From: SZUA-35 sp037969565 | GTDB taxonomy: Bacteria > Actinomycetota > Acidimicrobiia > Acidimicrobiales > SZUA-35 | Assembly (NCBI GenBank): GCA_037969565.1 | Contig: JBBKXQ010000143.1 | Location: 1-64,000, forward strand | Length of the DNA: 64,000 nucleotides | Direction of reading: 5' to 3' | Shown here: positions 34,562 to 43,803 of the stretch, in pieces | How the letters are laid out: the number at the start of each line of letters is the position of its first letter | Position numbering within the stretch: position 1 is the stretch's first letter | The notes under the pieces: generated by a model | Told to the model about the DNA's origin: nothing | The model's database searches: none | The model's input: only the letters and a program-made list of their open reading frames with translations | Translations under genes and position numbers: made by a program

Positions 34562-35245
34562 ATGACGGACTCAGGCAACCGACTCGAGCATCTCACCGCG
34601 GCCCCGGGGAGTCGGCGGGCCGAGCCGTTTGCCGGAGTCGATCATCCAATGCGCAAGGTCACTCGGCAGGTTGCGTTCGATGGACTCTGGGACCAGGAAC
34701 GAGCGAGCAAGATTTCCGCTCTCTTCGACTCGCTGGCAGCGGATTGGTCACAGGATCATGTCGATCGAACCAAGGCGGCCCCGATACTCGATGGGCTCCA
34801 CCGAGGTAATCTACCGCTTGCCGGTCGTTGGCTGGAGTTGGGTTCGGGGACAGGAGCCGGCACCCGAGTGCTGCACGGTTTGGTCGGCGGCCTCGTTGCA
34901 TTGGACCTCTCGTCGGAGATGCTCGCGAACGCCCCTGGCGATCTGGCCCCGAGGGTTCGGGGCGATGCGTCACGCTTGCCCTTTCCCGACCGCACATTCG
35001 ATGCCGTGCTGATGGTGAACATGCTGCTGTTCCCCGCCGAGGTCAATCGGGTGCTCGCCGCAGGTGGAGCAATTCTCTGGGTGAACACGTTGGGTGATCA
35101 GACGCCGATTCACCTGCCGGCTGACGATGTGGTGAGTGCGTTGCCAGGTTCCTGGACCGGTTGCACGGCGGCTGCCGGCACCGGTTTCTGGGCTGCGCTC
35201 TCGCGGTCGAGCGACGATCGAGGTGTCAGCGACCCGACCGCTTGA
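34562..35245 (+). CDS. SAM-dependent methyltransferase, class I
   Basis: A 227-aa methyltransferase. Motif I is WLELGSGTGAGTRVL, then the acidic residue in VALDLSSEML (post I), motif III-like DRTFDAVLMVNML and ILWVNTLGD. It looks like the UbiE/MenG type but has no substrate-specific feature. The last 20 bp overlap the convergent MDMPI-like gene. Confidence 0.85.
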   Translation: MTDSGNRLEHLTAAPGSRRAEPFAGVDHPMRKVTRQVAFDGLWDQERASKISALFDSLAADWSQDHVDRTKAAPILDGLHRGNLPLAGRWLELGSGTGAGTRVLHGLVGGLVALDLSSEMLANAPGDLAPRVRGDASRLPFPDRTFDAVLMVNMLLFPAEVNRVLAAGGAILWVNTLGDQTPIHLPADDVVSALPGSWTGCTAAAGTGFWAALSRSSDDRGVSDPTA

Positions 35246-35861
35246 GGAGGTCGTGCCATGGATCTCGCCGGGCGATGATTTGGATGACTCGCCGGGTGAT
35301 GAGCCGCTGGGGAAGCGGCTGGGTGGCCGAAATCGCCTCGGCCACACCGAGGTAGAGCGAGACGGCGTCGCTCGGTTTCCAGTCGCCGCTGGAGAGGTCC
35401 CAGGCGTGTAGATGCCACTCGGCGGCAGCAGCGCTGGCGTGTTGACCGGTTGTCACCGTTCCACGGGCAAAGCCGTAGGGCCGGTCCCAGGCCGAATCGC
35501 TGTCGGCCGCGTCGGTGAGGCGAGCGAGATACTGGCGGGCCCGTTCGAGAAACCTCGCTCCGGCTTCGGGCCCACTCATCATTCGTAGGTCGTAGACGGC
35601 GAGTTCATTTCGGTCGTCGAGTTGTTTCGACGGAAACGGTGCGTCGGCCACGCCGGCTTCGGCCCGATCCAGCCAGCTGTGATACCACTCAGCGACGGCG
35701 AGGAGATGGCGTGTGAGTTCTTCGACGGTCCAATCCTGAGTGGCGGTTCGTCGCCAGCGTCGATCGGTGGCGTCAACGGGTAGCTCCTGGAGCAAGGACT
35801 CGAGTGCGTCGAGGCCCTCGGCGTACTGCTCGAGCACGATGGGACGGCTCGGTGAGCGCAT
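35226..35861 (-). CDS. Mycothiol-dependent maleylpyruvate isomerase-like (DinB superfamily) protein
   Basis: A 211-aa four-helix DinB/MDMPI_N-type protein: RRTATQDWTVEELTRHLLAV and YHSWLDRAEAG, then HASAAAAEWHLHAWDLS with the second His pair. Such proteins bind a metal through three His and often use mycothiol. TGATG links its ATG to the stop of the FAD oxidoreductase upstream, so they form a two-gene unit. The exact substrate is unknown. Confidence 0.85.
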   Translation of the reverse strand: MRSPSRPIVLEQYAEGLDALESLLQELPVDATDRRWRRTATQDWTVEELTRHLLAVAEWYHSWLDRAEAGVADAPFPSKQLDDRNELAVYDLRMMSGPEAGARFLERARQYLARLTDAADSDSAWDRPYGFARGTVTTGQHASAAAAEWHLHAWDLSSGDWKPSDAVSLYLGVAEAISATQPLPQRLITRRVIQIIARRDPWHDLLKRSGR

Positions 35862-36868
35862 CAGGGCAGCAGGGCCTTGGACATGGCCGTGGCGGCCGCC
35901 GCTCCGGAGAGGTGGGCGCCCTCCACCTTCGGCCCGCCGAACGCATCCCCGCAAAGCACGACGGGGCCGGCGCCGGTGGACGAGGTCGACTCGATGACGA
36001 CGCATCGCTCCGGCCATGGCTCGACGGGGCCGGCGAACCGCCACTTCATGATCTGAATCGACTCGATCGTTGCCGGCTCGAGCAGCCGCTCGGCTTCGGG
36101 TCGGAGTCGCTCGAGAATCTCGTCGTCGGTCTTGTCGAACAACTCCGACGAGAGCGCGTGCGCGGTGTGGAACGTGGCGGCGGGAACAGGGCTGATGCCT
36201 TTGATTTGGTTGTCGGCACAGAACGTGAAGATCGGATCGTCGGGTTGTTGACGTGCGCCGGTGGGCCCGAAGGGGGCGGGTTCGCTCAACGTCGTGAGCA
36301 ACGCGACGACCGAGTGATAGCGGATGGCGTCGAGCCCGTCAGAGATGGAGGCGGGGACCTTGAGGCCTCCGGACCGGAGTAGGGCCAGCGATTGCGGAAC
36401 GGGACTGGTGATGATGACCGCGGTGGCTTCATCGGGCTCGCGGTTGGAACCCTCGTAGGTGACGGCGTATCGATCGCCCAGTGACATGACGGCGTTGACG
36501 GCTGCAGACGTGGCGACGTCCACCCCTTCCGGCAACGTGGATTCCAAGTATTTCGCCAGTTGATTCATGCCCCCCGTGCTTCGATACCGGGGATATCCGT
36601 CGGCTTGGTCGAACCCTCGGCACCACTCGCTGATCACGCCGTCGGCCTGCCAGGAGTCGACCACTCGGCTGAACTCTTCCGAGCGGGCCGTGAAGAATTG
36701 TGCTCCGTGATCGAGTACGGCCGCCCCGATTCGGCGTGTGGCGAGGCGGCCGCCAACGCTGCGGCCCTTGTCGACGAGAAGCACTTGTTTGCCGTCGGAG
36801 GCCAAGGCTGCGGCCGCCGTGAGTCCGGCCAGGCCGGCGCCGATGATCAAGACGTCGTGGTGCGGCAT
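35861..36868 (-). CDS. FAD/NAD(P)-dependent oxidoreductase, renalase/amine-oxidase like
   Basis: A 335-aa flavoprotein. The dinucleotide motif is VLIIGAGLAGLTAA (residues 6-19), with GRSVGGRLATRRIG immediately after, as in renalase-like monooxygenases, and LDHGAQFFTARSEEF. The C-terminal FAD motif is VVLCGDAFGGPKVEGAHLSG. TACCCT is 6 nt before the ATG at 36868, so I start here; the longer open frame to 37042 has no family match. First gene of a pair with the MDMPI-like protein. Confidence 0.88.
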   Translation of the reverse strand: MPHHDVLIIGAGLAGLTAAAALASDGKQVLLVDKGRSVGGRLATRRIGAAVLDHGAQFFTARSEEFSRVVDSWQADGVISEWCRGFDQADGYPRYRSTGGMNQLAKYLESTLPEGVDVATSAAVNAVMSLGDRYAVTYEGSNREPDEATAVIITSPVPQSLALLRSGGLKVPASISDGLDAIRYHSVVALLTTLSEPAPFGPTGARQQPDDPIFTFCADNQIKGISPVPAATFHTAHALSSELFDKTDDEILERLRPEAERLLEPATIESIQIMKWRFAGPVEPWPERCVVIESTSSTGAGPVVLCGDAFGGPKVEGAHLSGAAAATAMSKALLP

Positions 36869-36874
36869 CGCCGC

Positions 36875-36880
36875 AGGGTA
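36875..36880 (-). promoter_or_regulatory. -10 element for the leaderless FAD oxidoreductase
   Basis: Minus-strand TACCCT, 6 nt before the ATG at 36868. It supports the short start. Confidence 0.45.
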
Positions 36881-37089
36881 CTGGTGAGGCACCGATCCCT
36901 GGACACGGTCCGTTGGCACGGGGCTGATGGCATGGGTCGGCGGGCACGGAGGCTCGAGTTCGAGGTGCGATGAGCCCGAGAGTCGTTTCGCCCAGGCATG
37001 TTGGATCGAGGAACGCTTCGGACCAAGATGACCGGCTGCCACGGCTTTGGAGGGAAGAAGCCGTCGGCTAGAGATCTATTGGATGTGAC

Positions 37090-37557
37090 ATGGTTCGTAA
37101 ACTCATTTCGACCTCGGCGCTGTGTGCCGGGCTGATGTTGTTGTCTGGGGTCCTCCCGGTGGGGGCAACATTGGCGACAGCGGTGGTCGTCGATGTCGAG
37201 CCGCCCGTGGGACCTCGTCCCGCTGTCCCGGCGGCTCCGGTGTACCGCTCAGTCGTCGAGCTCTCGTTTGTCTCCGCCCTCGACGACGTTCGGCCGGCCA
37301 CGATGAGCGCCGCGGATGTACTCGCCATCGGTTGGGAAACATGCTCGGTGCTCGATGCGGGGGCCACACCTCTCGACGTTTACAACGAATTGCTGCGAGC
37401 CCGGCTGGCCGGCGAGATAGAGGACGTGCAACTGATCTTGTTCACGGGAGTCCTTTTCGAGGCCACGCTGACCGGAGGTTTGTGCGGTCAGCACAGTGGT
37501 GGGGTCGACGCAATCGTGGCGCTCTTGATTCCCTATTCTTCCCAACTGCTTCCCTGA
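37090..37557 (+). CDS. Secreted DUF732-like small protein
   Basis: A 155-aa exported protein. Signal peptide: Arg/Lys, then LISTSALCAGLMLLSGVLP, cleaved around residue 26-31. The mature domain resembles mycobacterial DUF732: FVSALDDVRPATMSAADVL, then a Cys in GWETCSVLDAGATPLDV and a second Cys in LTGGLCGQH. These form the likely disulfide. Role unknown. It sits about 100 bp before serA on the same strand. Confidence 0.72.
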   Translation: MVRKLISTSALCAGLMLLSGVLPVGATLATAVVVDVEPPVGPRPAVPAAPVYRSVVELSFVSALDDVRPATMSAADVLAIGWETCSVLDAGATPLDVYNELLRARLAGEIEDVQLILFTGVLFEATLTGGLCGQHSGGVDAIVALLIPYSSQLLP

Positions 37558-37653
37558 GCGTCGCTGATCCCGTCTCCTGACTTTCTGTGGAAATCGGGCA
37601 GAAAGTTCCACGATGCGGTTGGCCTCGGGGGCGTCCGACGGAATCCTTACCGA

Positions 37654-39222
37654 ATGACTCGTATTTTGGTGGCCGAGGAGATTTCCGACATCGGACTGGA
37701 GAAACTTCGGTCGGCCGGACACGACGTCGACGTGCAGATCGGGTTGTCTGTCGACGAACTCCTCACTGCGGTCAAGGGCGCGTCGGCATTGATCATTCGC
37801 TCGTCGACCCAGGTGACCGAAGAACTCCTCGACGCCGGCACCGATCTGTTGGTCGTGGGACGCGCTGGAATCGGCCTCGACAACGTCTCGGTCGACGCGG
37901 CAACGAAGCGCGGCGTGATGGTCGTCAACGCCCCGCAGTCGAACATCATCTCCACGGCTGAGCAGACGATGGCCTTGATACTGGCCCAGGCCCGCAACAC
38001 CGCTCAGGCCGATGCCGCGCTGAAGGCGGGCCGTTGGGAACGTTCGAAGTGGACGGGCATGGAGCTCCACGGCAAGACGCTGGGGATCATCGGGTTGGGC
38101 CGGGTCGGCGCGCTGGTCGCACAACGGGCCGCTGCGTTCGGTATGCACCTCATCGCATTCGATCCCTACGTCTCCGACGAGCGAGCACGCCAACTCGGGG
38201 TCGAGCCGGTGACCCTCGATGTGCTGGCCGCTCGAGCCGACGTCGTCACGGTCCACGTGATCAAGACACCAGAAACCATTGGCTTGGTCGGGGCCGATTT
38301 CTTCGCGAAGGCCAAAGAGGGAATTCGCATCATCAACGTTGCTCGAGGCGGTGTTGTCGATGAGGTCGCCCTCCACGAGGCGCTGCTCAGCGGCAGGGTC
38401 GGTGGCGCCGGTCTCGATGTCTTCGCCAAGGAGCCTCTCGTCGACTCACCACTCGTCCAACATTCGAACGTCGTACTCACGCCCCACCTGGGAGCCTCGA
38501 CCCACGAAGCTCAGGAAAAGGCAGGAGTCACCATCGCCGAGCAGGTGCTGCTTGCCCTACACGGAGATTTCGTGCCCTTCGCCGTCAACATCGACGCCGC
38601 CGAGGTGGCCGAAACCATGCGGCCCTATCTTCCCCTCGCCGAGCAACTCGGTGGCATGTTTGCATCGATGATCGGTGGCTTGCCAAAGGAGATCGAGATC
38701 ATCTTCGAGGGCGAGATCGGTGGTTACGACAGCCGTCTCGCCACCCTGGCGGCAACGAAGGGTCTGCTGTCGGTCACCACCGACGAGCCGGTTTCCTACG
38801 TCAATGCACTCAGCATGGCTGCCGAGTTGGGAATCGATGTTCGGTCGGTGTCGTCGCCCAATTCCCAGGACTACGTCAATCGTCTCGCCATCGAAGGTGG
38901 CGGGCGCCGCGTTGCGGCCACCCTGATGGGTCTGCGCAACGAGGCTCGGATCGTGCAGGTCGACGACCACGACATCGATCTGCCACCCAGCGACAACATG
39001 GTCATCGTCCGCAACGACGATCGTCCGGGAATGATCGGTCTCGTCGGCACGGTTCTGGGCAACGCCTCGATCAACGTCGATGACATGGCCGTTGGTCGTA
39101 ACCCATCGGAGCCGTCGGCCATCATGGTCATCGCCGCTCGCGATTTCGTGCCCGACACCGTGATCTCCGGGCTCGAGGGAATCGCCGGCATTCTCTCGGT
39201 CGACCGCATCAGCCTCGGCTGA
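37654..39222 (+). CDS. serA: D-3-phosphoglycerate dehydrogenase, long form
   Basis: A 522-aa NAD-dependent enzyme starting serine synthesis. The nucleotide motif is GIIGLGRVGALVA, the catalytic Arg/Glu/His are in NVARGGVVDEVAL, KEPLVDSP and TPHLGASTHEA, followed by the intervening ASB domain and a C-terminal ACT domain (DDRPGMIGLVGTVLGNASIN). The ACT domain usually binds serine for feedback. This is the long actinobacterial form. No Shine-Dalgarno precedes the ATG. Confidence 0.96.
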   Translation: MTRILVAEEISDIGLEKLRSAGHDVDVQIGLSVDELLTAVKGASALIIRSSTQVTEELLDAGTDLLVVGRAGIGLDNVSVDAATKRGVMVVNAPQSNIISTAEQTMALILAQARNTAQADAALKAGRWERSKWTGMELHGKTLGIIGLGRVGALVAQRAAAFGMHLIAFDPYVSDERARQLGVEPVTLDVLAARADVVTVHVIKTPETIGLVGADFFAKAKEGIRIINVARGGVVDEVALHEALLSGRVGGAGLDVFAKEPLVDSPLVQHSNVVLTPHLGASTHEAQEKAGVTIAEQVLLALHGDFVPFAVNIDAAEVAETMRPYLPLAEQLGGMFASMIGGLPKEIEIIFEGEIGGYDSRLATLAATKGLLSVTTDEPVSYVNALSMAAELGIDVRSVSSPNSQDYVNRLAIEGGGRRVAATLMGLRNEARIVQVDDHDIDLPPSDNMVIVRNDDRPGMIGLVGTVLGNASINVDDMAVGRNPSEPSAIMVIAARDFVPDTVISGLEGIAGILSVDRISLG

Positions 39223-39236
39223 CGCTGGTCGGACCG

Positions 39237-39256
39237 GCCTCGGTTCGAGCCGGGGC
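39237..39256 (+). terminator. Weak terminator-like hairpin after serA
   Basis: GCCTCGG (39237-39243) and CCGGGGC (39250-39256) pair over 7 bp with one G-U, a 6-nt loop and TTCT tail. Confidence 0.3.
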
Positions 39257-39259
39257 TTC

Positions 39260-39373
39260 TCACCGCGGGTTCGGGTTCTTCCAATTCTTGGGCCAGAGGA
39301 TGGCAACGATGAAACCCACCACGATGCCGAAGAGCGTCGTGACGGGATTCACTTTGAGGTCGGAGTGTTTCAC
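39260..39373 (-). CDS. 37-aa single-span membrane protein coupled to the beta-propeller lipoprotein
   Basis: This is a 38-codon frame too short for routine gene callers. It reads MKHSDLKVNPVTTLFG, then a hydrophobic helix IVVGFIVAILW, then PKNWKNPNPR: one membrane span with a basic tail. Its GTG start overlaps the stop of the 719-aa beta-propeller gene by 4 bp (GTGA at 39370-39373). The same overlap couples several accepted gene pairs in this window. That geometry, plus a coherent hydrophobic core, makes a real gene likely. Function unknown. Confidence 0.55.
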   Translation of the reverse strand: MKHSDLKVNPVTTLFGIVVGFIVAILWPKNWKNPNPR

Positions 39374-41529
39374 CCCTCGAACGGTAGCCAACCCCGGTCG
39401 CTCAGGTCGACCAGAGAATTCGCTTTCACCCCGGCATCGGAAACGGTGTAGATCGTTTCGCCCACGATGACCGTGCGGCGGACCTCGGGTTGATGGGTCC
39501 AGCAGTACTCCTCCGATATCGGGGGGTCCGAGGCCGGCACCGTGGTGGTCGGCTCAACAACGAGGTTTGCCTCGGCGTCGCTGCTCTCGGTGTCAGCGGG
39601 GGTTGGTGCATCGTCGTAGACGATGCCCCGGTCGCATTGGGTGATCCTCGGGTGACTCACCCGGCCGATTTCTGTGAGTGTGCCGTCATCGACTCGAAGT
39701 AGCACGGCGGCGTTCGATCCCGCATCGGTCTGGGTTTCCTCGTCGTAGGCCCACCAGCTGACGGGGACGACCGCCAGCTTCTCGGCCGGCCAGTAGAGGA
39801 ACGATTTTGCATCCCAATCGACTGTGCTGTAGCTGTTCTCACCAAGCGTGAGCTGGTCGACCCGTGTCGGGTTCGAGAGATCGGCAACGTTGAACAGCGA
39901 GACCTGAGCTCCCGTGGTGCGGCCGGTTTCGTCACCGTCTTGACCGACGCCGAGCAGGACCCCGTCGCTGATCGGATGGAGATAGTTCGAGACTCCCGGA
40001 ATCTTCAGTTCTCCGAGCACCGACGGATCGGTGGGGCTGCTGAGATCAACGGTGTAAAGGGGATCGGTCTGTCGGAAGGTCACGACGTACGCCGTGTTGC
40101 CGAGGAATCGAACGGAGAAGATCTGCTCCCCTTTGCCCAGTCCGCCAACCTGGCCGACCTGCTGCAACGCTCCGTCGACTTCGTCGAAGATCGAGACGAA
40201 ACTCTCGCTGGTCTGGTCGCTGCCGGTCCACGGATCTCCGACGGTGGTGGCAACCCGCAGGAATCCGTCTTGTTCGGAGAGGCTGTATTGGCTGAGCAGA
40301 TGACCGACGACTTCACCCGAGCCGACGTATTCGGTGCGGCCGAGATCGGAGATGTCGAAGGAATGGAGGGCCGTGCTGTAGTTCTCCTCGGCCCTGATGG
40401 AGCCGGTCTCGCGATCCCACTCGGGCCAACGGGCCGTGGCCACGGTGAGGCGATCGGTGGATGCGTAGACCGTTTGACCGTCGGTGACGACACCGAGTGA
40501 GTCGAGCAACTCGAGGCCGTTGTCGAGATTGACCGTGAGGACCGTGAGTGATCCAAAGCCGGAGAACTCACTGGGAAGGTGTATGCGGTTGCAATCGACC
40601 GCCGGCCCTTCAGCGATGACGGCGCCATCGTCGGTGATGCGGTAGGTGGGCAGCCACTGCTCGATCGTTGATTCTTGGATCAGCCGCCGGTTGGCTTCCT
40701 CGGCAGCCTTTTCGGCCGATTGGTTCGACGGGAACAGGAACGGGAAACGGCCGATGCCGGCCGAGAGCACGACCCGGATGGAGCCGCTCACCTCGCGAGC
40801 CGAAAGGTAGGAGCCCTCGAATTCGATCGTCTGTCCGATCTCGCCGGTGGTGATGTTCACCTCGATGATCTTGCTCGTCGGTGAACCCTCCGGCGGAACG
40901 GGGAATCGGGCCACATCGTCGATGAAGGGAACGTTGGTCCAGCCCTGCGTGAGAAGCAGAGCACGATCGCCGACCAGGAACATCTCCGTGGCCCAGGTGT
41001 CTTCGCCGAGCTGGATCGTGCGGTCGAGTCGAGGATTTTCACCGGTGAGGTCGACGACTCGCAGCGTGTTGCCGTTGATCACGACGAGTCGTTGTCCGTC
41101 GGTCTTGACCAGGTCGGCCTCATCGACGTCGACCTCCTGGTTGTTCGTTCCCGAGAAACTGCCGTCGGCGCCCGTGTCTCGGGCAGCCGCAACGGTCGTT
41201 CCCGGAGCGCCGCCCACATTGGAGGCCGAATCGCTCGCGGCCTCCATCATCGCCACATCTCCCTCGAAGAAGATGGGTCCACCCTGGCCGCCGAAACCGA
41301 AGGGGCCGACTTGTTTGACTCCTTCCGCGATCAGACGTTGAAGGAGCCCGTCACACGAATCCTCGGTTTGCAGCCGGGTCGACGTGAGGATCACGTTCTC
41401 GCTCGACAGGTCGATGCCGTCGGGCCCCGTGCTGCTGGGGCCGATGGCCTCGTTGTCGTCGGTGACACAAGCCGTTGCCGCCAGCGTCAGCGTCAGGATC
41501 ACAGAGAGAAGTCGAAATCGAGCAGTCAT
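39370..41529 (-). CDS. Beta-propeller domain lipoprotein (PF09826-like)
   Basis: A 719-aa exported protein. The N-terminus is a lipoprotein signal with lipobox LAATAC (Cys about 21). The family hallmark is NNQEVDVDEADLVKTDG followed by RLVVINGNTLRVVDL. Propeller strands repeat through the middle (for example GNTAYVVTFRQTDPLYTVDL and LYPISD-like YLHPISDGVLLGVGQDG). It is probably anchored outside the membrane; known relatives are uncharacterised. GAGG 5 nt upstream is a weak ribosome site. Confidence 0.87.
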   Translation of the reverse strand: MTARFRLLSVILTLTLAATACVTDDNEAIGPSSTGPDGIDLSSENVILTSTRLQTEDSCDGLLQRLIAEGVKQVGPFGFGGQGGPIFFEGDVAMMEAASDSASNVGGAPGTTVAAARDTGADGSFSGTNNQEVDVDEADLVKTDGQRLVVINGNTLRVVDLTGENPRLDRTIQLGEDTWATEMFLVGDRALLLTQGWTNVPFIDDVARFPVPPEGSPTSKIIEVNITTGEIGQTIEFEGSYLSAREVSGSIRVVLSAGIGRFPFLFPSNQSAEKAAEEANRRLIQESTIEQWLPTYRITDDGAVIAEGPAVDCNRIHLPSEFSGFGSLTVLTVNLDNGLELLDSLGVVTDGQTVYASTDRLTVATARWPEWDRETGSIRAEENYSTALHSFDISDLGRTEYVGSGEVVGHLLSQYSLSEQDGFLRVATTVGDPWTGSDQTSESFVSIFDEVDGALQQVGQVGGLGKGEQIFSVRFLGNTAYVVTFRQTDPLYTVDLSSPTDPSVLGELKIPGVSNYLHPISDGVLLGVGQDGDETGRTTGAQVSLFNVADLSNPTRVDQLTLGENSYSTVDWDAKSFLYWPAEKLAVVPVSWWAYDEETQTDAGSNAAVLLRVDDGTLTEIGRVSHPRITQCDRGIVYDDAPTPADTESSDAEANLVVEPTTTVPASDPPISEEYCWTHQPEVRRTVIVGETIYTVSDAGVKANSLVDLSDRGWLPFEG

Positions 41530-41680
41530 GGAACCTCAGACGAAGTGGTTCTGCTGCTGGTTCCCGGCACCGTGGCCCTCGCTGCGATCGTCACGAGTTC
41601 GTCATGAGCGCAATTTGGTCGGGTTTGCTGCCGCGGTTGCCGCCTGCGGCTGCCGCGTGGGTTGTCGAGCCGGACCCGAC

Positions 41681-42265
41681 TCAGGCCATCCAGGCCGGGC
41701 GACGCTGTTCGTAATCGCCGATCTCGGCAACGTGGCGCAGGCTGAGCCCGATGTCGTCGAGTCCTTCGAGGAAACGCTCACGAGTGGAATCGTCGAGCGG
41801 GAACGATTCGCTCAGGCCGATCGCCGGCACCTCGATGAGGCGTCGTTCGACGTCGATCGTGATCTCGAGTTCGGGATCGGCCTGAACCGCGTCGATGAGT
41901 TGACGGCCGACCTCGGCGCTGACGACCACCGGCACGAGTCCGTTCTTGGTCGAGTTGTTTCGGAAGATGTCACCGAAGCGGGGACAGACGACGGCCTGGA
42001 AACCGTATTGCTGGATGGCCCACACCGCGTGTTCCCGCGAGCTTCCGACACCGAAGTTCGGTCCGGCGATCAAGATGTTCGCCGCGGCGAAGCGCTCGTC
42101 ATTCAGGACGAAGCTCGGCTCGTCCCGCCACTCGGAGAAGAGACCCTTCTCGAATCCGGTGCGTTCGACCTGTTTGAGCCAGTCGGATGGAATGATCTGG
42201 TCGGTGTCGACGTCGGAGCGGTCGAGGGGGACAGCCCGCCCGGTGACGATGTGTACGGCTTGCAT
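41681..42265 (-). CDS. leuD: 3-isopropylmalate dehydratase, small subunit
   Basis: A 194-aa swivel-domain subunit. Typical motifs: GRAVPLDRSDVDTDQIIPSD, ILIAGPNFGVGSSREHAVWA. It works with LeuC to isomerise 2- to 3-isopropylmalate in leucine synthesis. It is 14 bp after leuC. The 150 bp after its stop, up to the beta-propeller gene, show only a G+C-rich imperfect palindrome. Confidence 0.96.
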   Translation of the reverse strand: MQAVHIVTGRAVPLDRSDVDTDQIIPSDWLKQVERTGFEKGLFSEWRDEPSFVLNDERFAAANILIAGPNFGVGSSREHAVWAIQQYGFQAVVCPRFGDIFRNNSTKNGLVPVVVSAEVGRQLIDAVQADPELEITIDVERRLIEVPAIGLSESFPLDDSTRERFLEGLDDIGLSLRHVAEIGDYEQRRPAWMA

Positions 42266-42279
42266 GGTGTCTCTCTCTT

Positions 42280-43713
42280 TCAGGCGAGGTCGGCTGGGGT
42301 GGCGAATGTTCCGGCGATGGCCGTGGCCGCTGCGATGGCAGGAGACACGAGGTGCGTTCTTCCACCCCGGCCCTGCCTTCCCTCGAAGTTTCGATTACTG
42401 GTGGAGGCCGATCGCTCTCCGACCGAGAGCTTGTCGGGATTCATGGCCAGGCACATCGAGCATCCCGGCTCTCGCCAATCGAATCCGGCACGGATGAAGA
42501 TCTGGTCGAGACCTTCGGCCTCGGCCTGACGTTTCACCGCGAACGATCCCGGCACCACGAGGGTGCGTACCCCCTGGGCGACGTTGCGTCCATTTGCCAC
42601 TTCTGCCGCCGCCCGCAGGTCTTCGATCCGGCTGTTGGTACACGAGCCGATGAAGACGGTGTCGACCGGGACATCGCGGAACGGCGTGCCGGCCTCGAGG
42701 CCCATGTAGACGAGGGCTCGTTCGGCTGCCTCGCGAAGCGAAGGATCGTCGAAATCGGCCGGATCGGGAACGACTCCGGCGATCGGTGCGACCTGACCAG
42801 GGTTGGTTCCCCAGGAAATCTGGGGGGTGATCTCGCTGCCGTCCATCACGACCTCGGCATCGAATGTTGCGCCGTCGTCGGTTGGCAGCGTCCGCCAATC
42901 GGCAACCGCCTGTTCCCAGGCTTCACCGCTGGGTGCCCCCGCTCGGCCCTCGAGGTAATCGAAGGTGACCTGATCGGGAGCGATCATGCCCGCTTTGGCC
43001 CCGGCCTCGATGCTCATGTTGCACACCGTCATCCGGCCTTCCATCGAGAGCCCGGTGATGACATCGCCTCGGTATTCGATGACGTGGCCGATCCCGCCGC
43101 CGGTTCCGATCCGGCCGACGATCGCGAGGATCACGTCTTTGGCCGTGGCTCCGGGCGAGAGCTCGCCGTTGACCGTGATCGCCATCGTCTTCGGCTTGAC
43201 CTGCGGAAGTGTCTGGGTGGCCAGGACATGCTCGACTTCGCTGGTGCCGATCCCGAACGCCAACGCACCGAATGCCCCGTGGGTCGCCGTGTGAGAATCA
43301 CCGCAGACAACGGTCATCCCCGGTTGGGTGAGCCCTTGTTCCGGGCCGATCACGTGAACGATGCCCTGGAGTTCGGAGCCCATCGGATGATTGACGATCC
43401 CGAACTCGGCCGTGTTGTTTCGCAGAGTCTGGATCTGTTTGGCGCTGATCGGATCGGCGATGGGCTGATCGATGTCGGCGGTAGGAACGTTGTGATCTTC
43501 AGTGGCGATCGTGAGGTCGGGTCGGCGAACCGTGCGACCGCTGATGCGCAGGCCGTCGAAGGCCTGCGGTGACGTGACCTCGTGGACGAGATGGAGGTCG
43601 ATGTAGAGCAGATCGGGTTCGCTGCCGGTGCCGTGGTGCACCACGTGGCGATCCCAGAGCTTTTCGGCGAGTGTTCGCGGTTGGGGTGCTTGGCTGCTGG
43701 TGGCGTTCGACAT
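42280..43713 (-). CDS. leuC: 3-isopropylmalate dehydratase, large subunit
   Basis: A 477-aa aconitase-superfamily subunit. It holds the [4Fe-4S] cluster with cysteines in VVCGDSHTATHG, FIGSCTNSR and PGCSMCLAMNPD. HLVHEVTSPQAFDGLR is the typical start. ATG at 43713 has AGGA 8 nt upstream; the longer open frame crosses the regulatory region and into leuR. It is transcribed divergently from leuR, whose operator lies in the shared 90 bp. Confidence 0.97.
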   Translation of the reverse strand: MSNATSSQAPQPRTLAEKLWDRHVVHHGTGSEPDLLYIDLHLVHEVTSPQAFDGLRISGRTVRRPDLTIATEDHNVPTADIDQPIADPISAKQIQTLRNNTAEFGIVNHPMGSELQGIVHVIGPEQGLTQPGMTVVCGDSHTATHGAFGALAFGIGTSEVEHVLATQTLPQVKPKTMAITVNGELSPGATAKDVILAIVGRIGTGGGIGHVIEYRGDVITGLSMEGRMTVCNMSIEAGAKAGMIAPDQVTFDYLEGRAGAPSGEAWEQAVADWRTLPTDDGATFDAEVVMDGSEITPQISWGTNPGQVAPIAGVVPDPADFDDPSLREAAERALVYMGLEAGTPFRDVPVDTVFIGSCTNSRIEDLRAAAEVANGRNVAQGVRTLVVPGSFAVKRQAEAEGLDQIFIRAGFDWREPGCSMCLAMNPDKLSVGERSASTSNRNFEGRQGRGGRTHLVSPAIAAATAIAGTFATPADLA

Positions 43714-43767
43714 CGGCGTTCCTGACTCGGGCTGTTGCTGGTCTCGGGCTGTTGCGGTCTCGATGAG

Positions 43768-43797
43768 TTGCTGTCTCAAATAGTGAGACGCTAATCT
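43768..43797 (+). promoter_or_regulatory. leuR promoter (leaderless)
   Basis: TTGCTG (43768-43773) and TAATCT (43792-43797) are 18 bp apart. The -10 is followed by 6 nt and the leuR ATG at 43804. The operator palindrome lies between the two boxes. Confidence 0.55.
43773..43789. promoter_or_regulatory. LeuR/NdgR-type operator between leuC and leuR
   Basis: GTCTCA-AATAG-TGAGAC is a 6-5-6 palindrome in the divergent region. It closely resembles the TCTCA/TGAGA sites bound by NdgR/LeuR regulators in Streptomyces and mycobacteria. Its place within the leuR promoter spacer predicts autorepression. On the leuC side it is 60 bp upstream of the start. A direct repeat of CTCGGGCTGTTGC lies at 43726 and 43743. 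Confidence 0.65.
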
Positions 43798-43803
43798 CAA
43801 CTG

